Positions 16,480 through 24,240 of a stretch of DNA of 64,000 bases are shown here, one piece after another. A model generated the notes under the pieces. That model saw only the letters and a list, made by a program, of their open reading frames with translations, was not told the DNA's origin and did not search any database. Every line of letters starts with the position of its first letter. The stretch's first letter is position 1. Source of the stretch: an uncultured Clostridia bacterium (lineage in GTDB: Bacteria; Bacillota; Clostridia; TANB77; CAG-508); the NCBI GenBank assembly GCA_928721565.1, contig OV788638.1:806001-870000 (forward strand), read 5' to 3'. A program made the position numbers and the translations under genes.

Positions 16480-16833
16480 GTGGAAGAAACAGCAATAATG
16501 GAAGCAAAAGCAACATTAAGATATGCTAGAATATCTGCAAGAAAAGTAAAAATCGTTGCAGACTTAATAAGAGGAAAAGACGTTGATGAAGCTTTAGCAA
16601 TCGTAAAATTTACACCAAAAGCATCATCAGTTATTATAGAAAAATTATTAAAATCAGCAATCGCAAACGCTGAAAACAATCATGATATGAAACATGAAAA
16701 TTTATATGTTGCTGAAATATATGCAAATCAAGGTCCAACATTAAAGAGAATAAGACCTGCAGCAAAAGGTTCAGCAGTTAGAATTAGAAAAAGAACAAGT
16801 CATATAACTATTGTTTTGAGAGAAAAACAATAA
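16480..16833 (+). CDS. rplV: 50S ribosomal protein L22
   Basis: L22 extends a beta hairpin into the exit tunnel. Seen in ATLRYARISARKVKIVADLIRGK, SAIANAENNHDM and the RIRKRTSHITIVLRE tail. I take GTG at 16480 as the start because AAGGAGGG is ideally spaced; an in-frame ATG at 16498 has no ribosome binding site. A 105-base spacer holding a copy of the repeated RNA-like element follows before rpsC. Confidence 0.95.
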   Translation: MEETAIMEAKATLRYARISARKVKIVADLIRGKDVDEALAIVKFTPKASSVIIEKLLKSAIANAENNHDMKHENLYVAEIYANQGPTLKRIRPAAKGSAVRIRKRTSHITIVLREKQ

Positions 16834-16837
16834 AAAT

Positions 16838-16920
16838 GGGAATCACATATTCACATGGGTGGGACATATCTTGTCCCAGAAGTAAGACCAGTGAAAAAGA
16901 TGTGTCCCTTGTCAAACAGT
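16838..16920 (+). repeat. Ribosomal-operon bistable repeat, copy A (rplV-rpsC)
   Basis: Core GGGACATATCTTGTCCC at 16861-16877 is a 6-bp hairpin with 5-base loop. AAGATGTGTCCC at 16897-16908 can instead pair with the first 12 bases of the core (one T-G wobble). The 5' flank begins GGGAATCAC and the 3' flank is CTTGTCAAACAGTAAAGGAGG, where AGGAGG is the rpsC ribosome binding site. Copies lie in six spacers of this ribosomal cluster. Confidence 0.8.
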
Positions 16921-16938
16921 AAAGGAGGAATAAGTTAG

Positions 16939-17595
16939 ATGGGACAGAAAGTACATCCAACAGGTGTAAGAGTTGGAATAATAAAAGACTGGAAAGCTAA
17001 ATGGTATGCAGATTCTAAAAACTTTGCAGATTATTTAGTAGAAGACCAAAAAATCCGTAAATTTTTAAAGAAAAAATTATACGCAGCTGGAATTTCTAAT
17101 ATCGAAATCGAAAGAACAGCAAAAATGATTAAAGTAAATGTTCATGCAGCTAAACCAGGAATAATAATAGGAAAAGGTGGAGCTGGAGCTGAAAGCTTAA
17201 AAGCTGAATTAACAAAATTAATAGGAAAAGATATAAACATAAACATAGTTGAGGTAAAATCAGTAGATACAGATGCACAATTAGTTGCAGAAAATATCGC
17301 TGGACAACTAGAAAGAAGAATTTCATTCAGAAGAGCAATGAAACAATGTATGCAAAAATCTATGAAAGCAGGAGCTTTAGGAATAAAGACTGCAGTATCT
17401 GGAAGATTAGGTGGAGCCGATATGGCTAGAACAGAATTCTACAAAGAAGGAACAATTCCACTACAAACTTTAAGAGCTGATATTGACTATGGATTTGCAG
17501 AAGCAGATACAACATATGGAAAAATCGGTGTTAAAGTTTGGATATATAAAGGAGAAGTTCTTCCAGCTAAAAAAGTGGAAGGAGGAGACAGATAA
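16939..17595 (+). CDS. rpsC: 30S ribosomal protein S3
   Basis: S3 lies at the mRNA entry site and has helicase activity with S4 and S5. Domain order is normal: MGQKVHPTGVRVGIIKDWKAKW, KH domain with PGIIIGKGGAGAESLK, and the C-terminal half with GRLGGADMARTEFYKEG and YGKIGVKVWIYKGE. Length of 218 aa is standard. The stop overlaps the rplP ATG by one base. Its ribosome binding site lies at the 3' edge of repeat copy A. Confidence 0.98.
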   Translation: MGQKVHPTGVRVGIIKDWKAKWYADSKNFADYLVEDQKIRKFLKKKLYAAGISNIEIERTAKMIKVNVHAAKPGIIIGKGGAGAESLKAELTKLIGKDININIVEVKSVDTDAQLVAENIAGQLERRISFRRAMKQCMQKSMKAGALGIKTAVSGRLGGADMARTEFYKEGTIPLQTLRADIDYGFAEADTTYGKIGVKVWIYKGEVLPAKKVEGGDR

Positions 17596-18041
17596 TGCCA
17601 TTAATGCCTAAAAAAACAAAATATAGAAAAATGCAAAAAGGTAGAAATAGAGGAAAAGCAACAAGAGGAAATAAAGTAACAGATGGAGAATATGGAATAC
17701 AAGCTGTAGAAGCAGGTTTAATTAAAGGAAATCAAATAGAAGCAGCACGTATTGCAATGACACGTTATACAAAAAGAGGTGGAAAAGTTTGGATTAAAAT
17801 ATTTCCAGACAAACCAATAACACAAAAACCAGCCGGAACTCGTGGTGGTAAAGGTAAAGGTAATGTTGAATATTGGGTAGCAGCTGTAAAACCAGGTAGA
17901 GTTATGTTTGAAATAGCAGGAGTACCAGAAGCAACAGCTAGAGAAGCCTTGAGATTAGCTATAAATAAATTACCAATAAAATGTAAATTTGTAGCAAAAG
18001 AAAATGTAAGCAAGGTGGGTGATAGTGATGAAGATAAATAA
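17595..18041 (+). CDS. rplP: 50S ribosomal protein L16
   Basis: Assembly protein close to the A-site. Typical segments: KKTKYRKMQKGRNRGKATRG, ARIAMTRYTKRGGKVWIKIFPDKPIT, TRGGKGKGNVEYWVAAVKPG. Length of 148 aa is slightly above average because of a C-terminal tail. The ATG overlaps the rpsC stop; an alternative ATG three codons later gives the more common MPKKTKYRK start. The end overlaps rpmC by 14 bases. Confidence 0.97.
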   Translation: MPLMPKKTKYRKMQKGRNRGKATRGNKVTDGEYGIQAVEAGLIKGNQIEAARIAMTRYTKRGGKVWIKIFPDKPITQKPAGTRGGKGKGNVEYWVAAVKPGRVMFEIAGVPEATAREALRLAINKLPIKCKFVAKENVSKVGDSDEDK

Positions 18042-18231
18042 AATAAGAGAAATGTCTTCACCAGAATTAGAAAAAGAATTAGGTGAACTAAAAACAGAAT
18101 TATTTAAATTAAAATTTAGTTTAGCTACTAATGGATTAGATAACCCAATGAAAATCAAAGAGGTTAAAAAAGATATAGCTAAAATAAATACTGTATTAAC
18201 AGAAAGAAAAATAGCAGAAGCTAAAGCTTAA
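18028..18231 (+). CDS. rpmC: 50S ribosomal protein L29
   Basis: Small helical protein near the tunnel exit, 67 aa. Recognised by KIREMSSPELEKELGELKTELFKLKF and the NPMKIKEVKKDIAKI segment. The ATG at 18028 is chosen since AAGGTGGG lies upstream inside rplP; upstream in-frame GTG codons overlap that site. A 165-base spacer with repeat copy B follows. Confidence 0.95.
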   Translation: MKINKIREMSSPELEKELGELKTELFKLKFSLATNGLDNPMKIKEVKKDIAKINTVLTERKIAEAKA

Positions 18232-18259
18232 TTATAAATAAGGCGCAAATTTAATAAAA

Positions 18260-18371
18260 GGGTAATCACAATCTTATAAGGGAACATAGTAATAGGTAGG
18301 GATATATCTTGCCCCAAAAGAAATACCTATGAAAAAGATGTGTACTCTAATAGAAGATGTGTCCCTTGACC
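18260..18371 (+). repeat. Ribosomal-operon bistable repeat, copy B (rpmC-rpsQ)
   Basis: Core variant GGGATATATCTTGCCCC at 18299-18315. The 3' arm occurs twice, AAGATGTGTACT at 18335-18346 and AAGATGTGTCCC at 18354-18365; the second pairs with the core over 12 positions (two G-T wobbles). An outer stem ATAGGTA (18292-18298) / TACCTAT (18324-18330) encloses the core. It starts GGGTAATCAC and includes GGGAACATAGTAAT, shared with copy E. Confidence 0.78.
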
Positions 18372-18396
18372 AAATGGAGAAGGAGGTATAAAACCT

Positions 18397-18657
18397 ATGG
18401 AAGAAAGAAATCTTCGTAAAGTTATGGTAGGAACTGTTACATCTGACAAAATGGATAAAACAGTAGTTGTTTCAGTAGAAACAAGTGTAAGCCATAAAAT
18501 GTATGGAAAAACAGTAAAAAGAACATACAAACTAAAAGCACATGATGAAGAAAATAAATGTGAAATAGGAGATAAAGTAAAAGTAATGGAAACAAGACCA
18601 CTTTCTAAAGATAAGAGATGGAGAGTAGTTGAGATTCTTGAAAAAGGAGGAAAATAA
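18397..18657 (+). CDS. rpsQ: 30S ribosomal protein S17
   Basis: Primary 16S rRNA-binding protein, 86 aa. Signature: RKVMVGTVTSDKMDKTVVVSVE, HKMYGKTVKRTYKLKAHDEENKCEIGD and VKVMETRPLSKDKRWRVVEI. Start ATG is preceded by GAAGGAGG at the edge of repeat copy B. rplN follows 3 bases downstream. Confidence 0.97.
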   Translation: MEERNLRKVMVGTVTSDKMDKTVVVSVETSVSHKMYGKTVKRTYKLKAHDEENKCEIGDKVKVMETRPLSKDKRWRVVEILEKGGK

Positions 18658-18660
18658 GTC

Positions 18661-19029
18661 ATGATACAACAACAATCAATATTAAAAGTTGCTGACAATA
18701 CTGGAGCAAAAGAAATTATGTGTATCAGATGTATAGGTGGTTCATATATGAAGACAGCTAATATCGGTGATGTAATAGTTGCCTCTGTTAAAGCAGCAAC
18801 ACCAGGTGGCGTTGTTAAAAAAGGTGATGTAGTTAAAGCTGTAATAGTTAGAACAAAACAAGGATTAAGAAGAGCTGATGGTTCTTACGTAAAATTTGAT
18901 GAAAATGCAGCAGTTATAATAAAAGATGACAAAACACCAAAAGGAACACGTATATTTGGTCCAGTTGCAAGAGAATTAAGAGAAAAGGATTATATGAAAA
19001 TATTGTCATTAGCACCAGAAGTTCTATAA
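18661..19029 (+). CDS. rplN: 50S ribosomal protein L14
   Basis: Interface protein forming intersubunit bridges with 16S rRNA, 122 aa. MIQQQSILKVADNTGAKE, GDVIVASVKAATPGGVVKKGDVVKAV and the FGPVARELREKDYMKILSLAPEVL end are diagnostic. Ribosome binding site AAAGGAGG lies inside the end of rpsQ, so the two are coupled. Confidence 0.98.
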   Translation: MIQQQSILKVADNTGAKEIMCIRCIGGSYMKTANIGDVIVASVKAATPGGVVKKGDVVKAVIVRTKQGLRRADGSYVKFDENAAVIIKDDKTPKGTRIFGPVARELREKDYMKILSLAPEVL

Positions 19030-19069
19030 TCCATTAACTAATAAGTAGTAAAGAAGGAGGTTAAACTCA

Positions 19070-19378
19070 ATGAAAATAAAAAAAGGCGATACAGTCCAAG
19101 TTTTATCTGGAAATGATAAGGGTAAAAAAGGAGAAGTATTACAAGTTATACCTAAAGACTCAAAGATAGTTGTAAAAGGTGTAAATGTTAGAAAAAAACA
19201 TATCAAACCTAGAAAACAAGGTGAAGAAGGTGGAATTATCTCAGTTGAATGTGCTGTTAACAGTTCTATAGTTAATGTAGTATGTCCAAAATGCGGTAAG
19301 GCTACTAGAATTGGATATAAAGTTGAAGATGATAAAAAAGTTCGTGTTTGTAAAAAATGTGGAACTATAATAAAATAA
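19070..19378 (+). CDS. rplX: 50S ribosomal protein L24
   Basis: Assembly initiator with a KOW motif: KIKKGDTVQVLSGNDKGKKGEVLQVIP. The C-terminal part carries four cysteines, CPKCGKATR and CKKCG, forming a zinc-ribbon-like knuckle as seen in many Bacillota L24 proteins. Length of 102 aa is normal. Start ATG follows AAGGAGG. Confidence 0.96.
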   Translation: MKIKKGDTVQVLSGNDKGKKGEVLQVIPKDSKIVVKGVNVRKKHIKPRKQGEEGGIISVECAVNSSIVNVVCPKCGKATRIGYKVEDDKKVRVCKKCGTIIK

Positions 19379-19403
19379 AAATTGAAAGGAGGAATAACTA
19401 GTA

Positions 19404-19943
19404 ATGGAAAAATTAAGAGAACAATATGAAAAAGAAGTAATTCCAGCATTAATGAAGAAATTTGAATATAAATCAGTTATGCAAGTTCCAAAACTTGACA
19501 AAATAGTTATAAATATAGGTTTAGGAGATACAAAAGATAATCCTAAATCATTAGAGAATGCAATGAATGATTTAACACAAATCACAGGTCAACGTCCTAT
19601 GATAACAAAGGCTAAAAAATCTATTGCAGCATTCAAATTAAGAGAAGGAGCACACGTTGGTTGTAAAGTTACATTAAGAGCTGACAAAATGTATGATTTT
19701 GCATACAAACTATTTAATGTAGCATTACCAAGAGTTAGAGACTTTAGAGGAGTTTCTGCAAATTCTTTTGATGGAAGAGGAAATTATTCTATGGGATTAA
19801 AAGAACAATTAGTATTCCCAGAAATTGAATATGATAAAATAGACAAATTAAGAGGTATGGATATCATATTTGTAACAACAGCTGAAACAGACGAAGAGGC
19901 AAAAGAGCTATTAAAATTATTAGGAATGCCTTTTAAAGCTTAA
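19404..19943 (+). CDS. rplE: 50S ribosomal protein L5
   Basis: 5S rRNA-binding protein, 179 aa. KLREQYEKEVIPALMKKFEYKSVMQVPKL, ITGQRPMITKAKKSIAAFKLREG and the YSMGLKEQLVFPEIEYDKID segment identify it. Start ATG follows AAAGGAGG at a somewhat longer spacing. rpsZ follows 20 bases later. Confidence 0.98.
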   Translation: MEKLREQYEKEVIPALMKKFEYKSVMQVPKLDKIVINIGLGDTKDNPKSLENAMNDLTQITGQRPMITKAKKSIAAFKLREGAHVGCKVTLRADKMYDFAYKLFNVALPRVRDFRGVSANSFDGRGNYSMGLKEQLVFPEIEYDKIDKLRGMDIIFVTTAETDEEAKELLKLLGMPFKA

Positions 19944-19963
19944 ATTAAGGAGGAGAAAAAATA

Positions 19964-20149
19964 ATGGCTAAAAAATCTATGAAAGTAAAACAAGCTAGAC
20001 CACAAAAATACAAAACAAGAGAATATAATAGATGTAAAATTTGTGGTAGACCACATGCTTACATTAGAAAATATGGAATTTGCCGTGTATGTTTCAGAGA
20101 ATTAGCACACAAAGGTGAAATTCCAGGTGTAAAAAAAGCAAGTTGGTAA
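19964..20149 (+). CDS. rpsZ: 30S ribosomal protein S14, zinc-binding short form
   Basis: 61-residue S14 of the four-cysteine (C+) type: CKICGRPHAYIRKYGICRVCF. The zinc-free, longer paralogue used under zinc limitation is not in this window. Start ATG follows AAGGAGGAG. Located between rplE and rpsH as in the normal spc order. Confidence 0.97.
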   Translation: MAKKSMKVKQARPQKYKTREYNRCKICGRPHAYIRKYGICRVCFRELAHKGEIPGVKKASW

Positions 20150-20184
20150 TATATAAAACAAAACTAAAAAGGAGGGAAAGTAAA

Positions 20185-20583
20185 TTGAACATTACAGATC
20201 CAATAGCAGATATGTTAACAAGAATAAGAAATGCTAACAGTGCAAAACACAAAACAGTAGATATCCCTGCATCAAAGATGAAAACAGCAATAGCTGAAAT
20301 TTTATTCAAAGAAGGGTATATCAAATCATTCGAATTAATAAACAACGAAACTCAAGGAATCATTAGAGTAACACTAAAATATGATGAAAAAGGAACAAGA
20401 GTTATCGATGGAATAAAAAGAATCAGTAAACCAGGATTAAGAGTATATGCTGGTAAAGAAGAATTACCAAAAGTACTTAATGGTTTAGGGATTGCTATAA
20501 TTTCTACATCAAAAGGATTAAAAACAGACAAAGAAGCTAGAGAAGCAGGAATTGGTGGAGAAGTATTAGCTTATATTTGGTAA
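20185..20583 (+). CDS. rpsH: 30S ribosomal protein S8
   Basis: 16S rRNA-binding protein that in some bacteria represses the spc operon. ITDPIADMLTRIRNAN at the start and ISTSKGLKTDKEAREAGIGGEVLAYIW at the end are diagnostic. The start is a TTG at 20185 with AAGGAGGG upstream; the in-frame extension before it overlaps rpsZ and is not part of S8. Length is 132 aa. A 221-base spacer holding repeat copy C follows. Confidence 0.95.
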   Translation: MNITDPIADMLTRIRNANSAKHKTVDIPASKMKTAIAEILFKEGYIKSFELINNETQGIIRVTLKYDEKGTRVIDGIKRISKPGLRVYAGKEELPKVLNGLGIAIISTSKGLKTDKEAREAGIGGEVLAYIW

Positions 20584-20608
20584 TAAAATATAAAGAAATT
20601 TTGAAAGA

Positions 20609-20718
20609 GGGTAATCATTTTTTGGAGAAACATATAATCGTAGGTGGGACATATCTTATCCCTAGAAAAATACCTATGAAGAAGATGTGTCACCATTATA
20701 AGATGTGTCACCTGTCAA
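20609..20718 (+). repeat. Ribosomal-operon bistable repeat, copy C (rpsH-rplF)
   Basis: Core GGGACATATCTTATCCC at 20646-20662; outer stem TAGGT (20641-20645) / ACCTA (20672-20676). The 3' arm AAGATGTGTCACC occurs twice exactly, at 20682-20694 and 20700-20712. The 5' flank starts GGGTAATCA as in copy B. After it, 20750-20790 has a small hairpin TTAGGCG/CGCCCTAA and then the rplF ribosome binding site. Confidence 0.78.
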
Positions 20719-20804
20719 TAGAAAGGGAAAAATCAACCTAAATGCGAAAATGCAATAAAGCAAATAAACGTTAGGCGAACGCCCTAAAAAAAGGAGGAAT
20801 AAAA

Positions 20805-21341
20805 ATGTCAAGAATAGGAAACAAACCTATTGCAGTACCAGCAGGAGTTGAGGTAAAAATAGACGGACAACACATTACTGTAAAAGGACCTAAAGGTACA
20901 TTAGAAAGAGAAATACATAAAAATATTTCTGTAACAATGGAAGATAATACTATTAAAGTTACAAGACCAAATGATGAAGCTCTAAATAGAAGTTTACATG
21001 GATTGACAAGAACTTTAATAAGCAATATGATTGAAGGTGTAGAAAAAGAATACACAAGAGAATTACAAATAAATGGTGTAGGTTATAGAGTTCAAAAACA
21101 AGGAAATAACTTAAACTTAACATTAGGATATTCTCATCCAGTAATTTTTGAAGCACCAGAAGGAATTACATTTGATGTTCCAAACCCAAATACTATAATC
21201 GTAAAAGGTATAAATAAAGAATTAGTTGGTCAAACAGCTGCTAATATCAGAACAAAGAGACCACCAGAAGTATATAGAGGTAAAGGTATCAAATATGCTG
21301 AAGAAGTTATTAGACGTAAAGAAGGTAAAACAGGAAAATAG
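20805..21341 (+). CDS. rplF: 50S ribosomal protein L6
   Basis: Two-domain protein at the factor-binding region, 178 aa. MSRIGNKPIAVPAGVEVKIDG, GVGYRVQKQGNNLNLTLGYSHPV and the C-terminal RTKRPPEVYRGKGIKYAEEVIRRKEGKTG are diagnostic. Start ATG follows AAAGGAGGAA. A short hairpin, CACCT/AGGTG at 21361-21377, lies in the spacer to rplR and may be a degraded or unrelated structure. Confidence 0.98.
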   Translation: MSRIGNKPIAVPAGVEVKIDGQHITVKGPKGTLEREIHKNISVTMEDNTIKVTRPNDEALNRSLHGLTRTLISNMIEGVEKEYTRELQINGVGYRVQKQGNNLNLTLGYSHPVIFEAPEGITFDVPNPNTIIVKGINKELVGQTAANIRTKRPPEVYRGKGIKYAEEVIRRKEGKTGK

Positions 21342-21409
21342 TAATTAATATAAATGGTATCACCTGTTAAAAAGGTGCTCCCTAACATATTATTAGAAAG
21401 GAGTTAAAA

Positions 21410-21769
21410 ATGGTTAGTAAAACAGATAGAAAACTAGAAAGAAATAGAAGACATGCTAGAGTTAGAACTAAAGTATCTGGAACAGCAGAAAGACCAAGAT
21501 TATGTGTATATAGAAGTAACACAAATTTATATGCGCAAATTATTGATGATGTTGCAGGAAATACATTAGTATCTGCTTCAACATTAGATAAAGAAATCAA
21601 AACAAAAAAATCTAATATAGAAGCAGCCAAAGAAGTTGGAGCTTTAATCGCAAAAAAAGCAGCAGCTAAGAAAATTACTACTGTAGTATATGATCGTAGT
21701 GGATATATATATCATGGAGTTGTAAAAGCATTAGCTGAAGCTGCTAGAGAAGGAGGATTAGAATTCTAA
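21410..21769 (+). CDS. rplR: 50S ribosomal protein L18
   Basis: 5S rRNA-binding protein of 119 aa. RRHARVRTKVSGTAERPRLCVYRS, AKEVGALIAKKA and the end YDRSGYIYHGVVKALAEAAREGGLEF identify it. Start ATG follows AAAGGAG. The stop overlaps the rpsE ATG by one base. Confidence 0.97.
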   Translation: MVSKTDRKLERNRRHARVRTKVSGTAERPRLCVYRSNTNLYAQIIDDVAGNTLVSASTLDKEIKTKKSNIEAAKEVGALIAKKAAAKKITTVVYDRSGYIYHGVVKALAEAAREGGLEF

Positions 21770-22260
21770 TGGAAGAAAATAAAATGCCAGAATTAAAAGA
21801 AAAAGTAGTAGCTATTAATAGAGTTGCAAAAGTAGTAAAAGGTGGTAGAACATTTAGATTCAGTGCTGTAGTTGTTGTTGGTGACGGTGCAGGACATGTA
21901 GGAATAGGAAATGGAAAAGCTGCTGAAGTACCAGATGCAATTAAAAAAGCTATTCAAGAAGCTAAAAAGAATTTAGTAGAAGTTCCAATAGTTGGAACAA
22001 CAGTACCTCATGAATTTATAGGAAAATTCGGTAGTGCAAAAGTTATGCTAAAACCAGCTGCTGTTGGTACAGGACTTATTACAGGAGGAAGTGTAAGACC
22101 AGTATTAGAGCTTGCAGGATATAAAGATGTACGTACAAAGGTTATTGGAACAAACAATCCAAGAAACGTTGTATATGCAACTATTGAAGGTTTAAAGAGT
22201 ATGCAAACAATTGAACAAGTAGCTAAAAAGAGAAATAAAAAAGTAGAAGAAATAATGTAA
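21769..22260 (+). CDS. rpsE: 30S ribosomal protein S5
   Basis: S5 acts in decoding fidelity and mRNA unwinding. Double-stranded RNA-binding domain: VVAINRVAKVVKGGRTFRFSA, VVGDGAGHVGIGNGKA; C-terminal domain: PAAVGTGLITGGSVRPVLELAG. Length of 163 aa is normal. Its ATG overlaps the rplR stop. Normally rpmD (L30) comes next; here 65 bases without a reading frame lead straight to rplO. Confidence 0.98.
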   Translation: MEENKMPELKEKVVAINRVAKVVKGGRTFRFSAVVVVGDGAGHVGIGNGKAAEVPDAIKKAIQEAKKNLVEVPIVGTTVPHEFIGKFGSAKVMLKPAAVGTGLITGGSVRPVLELAGYKDVRTKVIGTNNPRNVVYATIEGLKSMQTIEQVAKKRNKKVEEIM

Positions 22261-22325
22261 TTAGAGGAACAAAATAGTTCTGATAAAAAAATTCAAAACG
22301 AGATAAAATTAAGGAGGTGCAAAAA

Positions 22326-22760
22326 ATGAAATTAGGAGAATTAAAACCATCTGTAGAGAAGAAAAACAGAAAAAGACTTGGACGTGGTATAGGTTCCGGA
22401 AATGGAAAGACAGCAGGAAGAGGACATAAAGGACAAAAAGCAAGAAGTGGTGGAGGAGTAAGAAGAGGTTTCGAAGGAGGCCAAACACCATTATATAGAA
22501 GATTACCAAAAAGAGGATTTACAAATAGAAATTCTAAAAACTATACAGAAGTAACATTAACAATGCTAAATAAATCAAAAGCAACAGATGTAACAGCAGA
22601 AAGCTTAGTAGAAGAAGGAATAATCGGAAAAATAAATGACGGAATAGTAGTTTTAGCAACAGGAACTTTAGAGAAAAAAGTAAATGTAAAAGCTACAAAA
22701 TTTACTGCAACTGCTAAGGAAAAAATTGAAGCCCTAGGCGGAAAGGCAGAGGTGATTTAG
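22326..22760 (+). CDS. rplO: 50S ribosomal protein L15
   Basis: Late assembly protein of the large subunit, 144 aa. MKLGELKPSVEKKNRKRLGRGIGSGNGKTAGRGHKGQKARSGG-type glycine-rich N-terminus is visible from 22326. The ATG at 22326 follows AAGGAGG; the GTG nine bases earlier overlaps that site. The stop abuts the secY start directly. Confidence 0.97.
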   Translation: MKLGELKPSVEKKNRKRLGRGIGSGNGKTAGRGHKGQKARSGGGVRRGFEGGQTPLYRRLPKRGFTNRNSKNYTEVTLTMLNKSKATDVTAESLVEEGIIGKINDGIVVLATGTLEKKVNVKATKFTATAKEKIEALGGKAEVI

Positions 22761-24077
22761 TTGTTTAAAACGATAAAAAACGCTTTAAAGACACCAGATG
22801 TAAGAAAAAGATTATTATATACATTAATACTTATTGTGTTATTTAGATTGGGATGTTATATAACAGTTCCAGGTGTAAACATGATAACATTAAATGAATC
22901 TATGAGTTCAAATAATGGCATTGCAGGATTTATAGATATAATCTCAGGAGGAGCATTCTCAAGATTTTCAGTATTTGCAATGTCAGTAAGTCCTTATATA
23001 ACCGCATCAATTGTTGTTCAATTATTAACAATGATAATTCCTTCATTAGAAAAAATATCTAAAGAAGGTGGAGAAGAAGGAAGAAAAATAATGAATAGAT
23101 GGACTAAGATTATAACAATAGTCTTAGCTCTAGTAGAAGCGATAGGAATTTACTTATCATATAGAAAAGCTGGAATATTTATTAATGAAGGATGGCTAAC
23201 AGGAACATTAGTAGTTGCTTCATTAGTAGCAGGAACATCTTTACTAATGTGGCTTGGAGAGCAAATCACAAGTAAAGGAATTGGAAATGGTATATCAATG
23301 ATTATATTTATAGGAATTATATCAGGATTACCAGGAGCAGTAACAACTATATGGAATTTAATAGTAACATCATCAGGATTTAGCACAATTGGATTAATTA
23401 CAGCTATAGGAATTGTAATAGGAGCAATTATATTAATATCAGGAGTTGTATTTGTACAACAAGCCGAAAGAAGAGTTCCAGTACAGTATTCTAAAAAAGT
23501 TGTAGGTAGAAAAATGGTTGGTGCACAAAGTACATTTATACCATTGAAGCTTGCAATGGCAGGAGTAATGCCAGTAATCTTCGCATCATCATTTATGACA
23601 TTCCCTGCAATGATAATATCTATGTTTGCTGATGTACAAAACTTAACAGGATTTTGGGAAGGTGTTTACAAATTCTCTATTGCAACTTCATCTTCAAGTG
23701 TAGGATGGGGATATTCATTAGCTAATGCAATTGTATATTTAATATTAATAGTTGCATTTACATTTTTCTATACTTATGCTACATTTAATCCAGCAGAAGT
23801 ATCAAATAATATCAAGAAAAATGGTGGATTTATTCCAGGAATTAGAGCAGGAAAACCAACAACGGAATACTTATCATCTATAATAACTAAATTAACTGTA
23901 TTTGGTGGAATATTTTTAGCAGTAATTGCTATAGTACCTATGTTATTAAGATTTACAAGTTTGAATGTTTCATTTGGTGGAACTTCAATATTGATCGTTG
24001 TAGGTGTTGCACTAGAGACAGTACAACAATTAGAATCTCAATTAGTAATGAGACATTATAAAGGATTTTTAGAATAA
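22761..24077 (+). CDS. secY: Preprotein translocase channel subunit SecY
   Basis: Ten-helix core of the Sec translocon, 438 aa. Family motifs include the plug region after helix 1, DIISGGAFSRFSVFAMSVSPYITASI and VVQLLTMIIPSLEK, and the cytoplasmic loop YSKKVVGRKMVG. The start is TTG at 22761, directly after the rplO TAG, with AGAGGTGA upstream inside rplO. A strong terminator after the gene ends the S10-spc unit here, which is not the usual arrangement with adk co-transcribed. Confidence 0.96.
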   Translation: MFKTIKNALKTPDVRKRLLYTLILIVLFRLGCYITVPGVNMITLNESMSSNNGIAGFIDIISGGAFSRFSVFAMSVSPYITASIVVQLLTMIIPSLEKISKEGGEEGRKIMNRWTKIITIVLALVEAIGIYLSYRKAGIFINEGWLTGTLVVASLVAGTSLLMWLGEQITSKGIGNGISMIIFIGIISGLPGAVTTIWNLIVTSSGFSTIGLITAIGIVIGAIILISGVVFVQQAERRVPVQYSKKVVGRKMVGAQSTFIPLKLAMAGVMPVIFASSFMTFPAMIISMFADVQNLTGFWEGVYKFSIATSSSSVGWGYSLANAIVYLILIVAFTFFYTYATFNPAEVSNNIKKNGGFIPGIRAGKPTTEYLSSIITKLTVFGGIFLAVIAIVPMLLRFTSLNVSFGGTSILIVVGVALETVQQLESQLVMRHYKGFLE

Positions 24078-24093
24078 GAATAAAAAATAAAAA

Positions 24094-24124
24094 GCACTTA
24101 TCGTAAGATAAGTGTATTTTTTTT
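24094..24124 (+). terminator. Terminator between secY and adk
   Basis: CACTTATC, loop GTAA, GATAAGTG, then a T-rich run (TATTTTTTTT). It ends the first ribosomal unit 17 bases after secY. Confidence 0.88.
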
Positions 24125-24132
24125 GAAAATAA

Positions 24133-24161
24133 TTGACAAACTAGGTAAAATAGGCTAAAAT
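24133..24161 (+). promoter_or_regulatory. Predicted promoter for adk-map
   Basis: TTGACA at 24133-24138, 17-base spacer, TAAAAT at 24156-24161, directly after the secY terminator. adk therefore has separate control. Confidence 0.82.
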
Positions 24162-24185
24162 AGAATTGCGAAATTACGAAAGAGA

Positions 24186-24217
24186 GCCTCTAAAAAATTT
24201 AGAGGCAAAAATTTTTT
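24186..24217 (+). promoter_or_regulatory. Leader hairpin before adk
   Basis: GCCTCTAAA (24186-24194) pairs perfectly with TTTAGAGGC (24198-24206) over a three-base loop; A5 and then T6 follow. It lies between the adk promoter and start codon. The T-run does not follow directly, so it may be a weak attenuator or just a stabilising stem. Confidence 0.5.
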
Positions 24218-24240
24218 AAAATAGAAAGGAAGAAAAAATA

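Noticed and set aside
22261..22325. A hidden short rpmD gene between rpsE and rplO
   Set aside because: All frames were checked by eye; no L30-like sequence and no adequate length.
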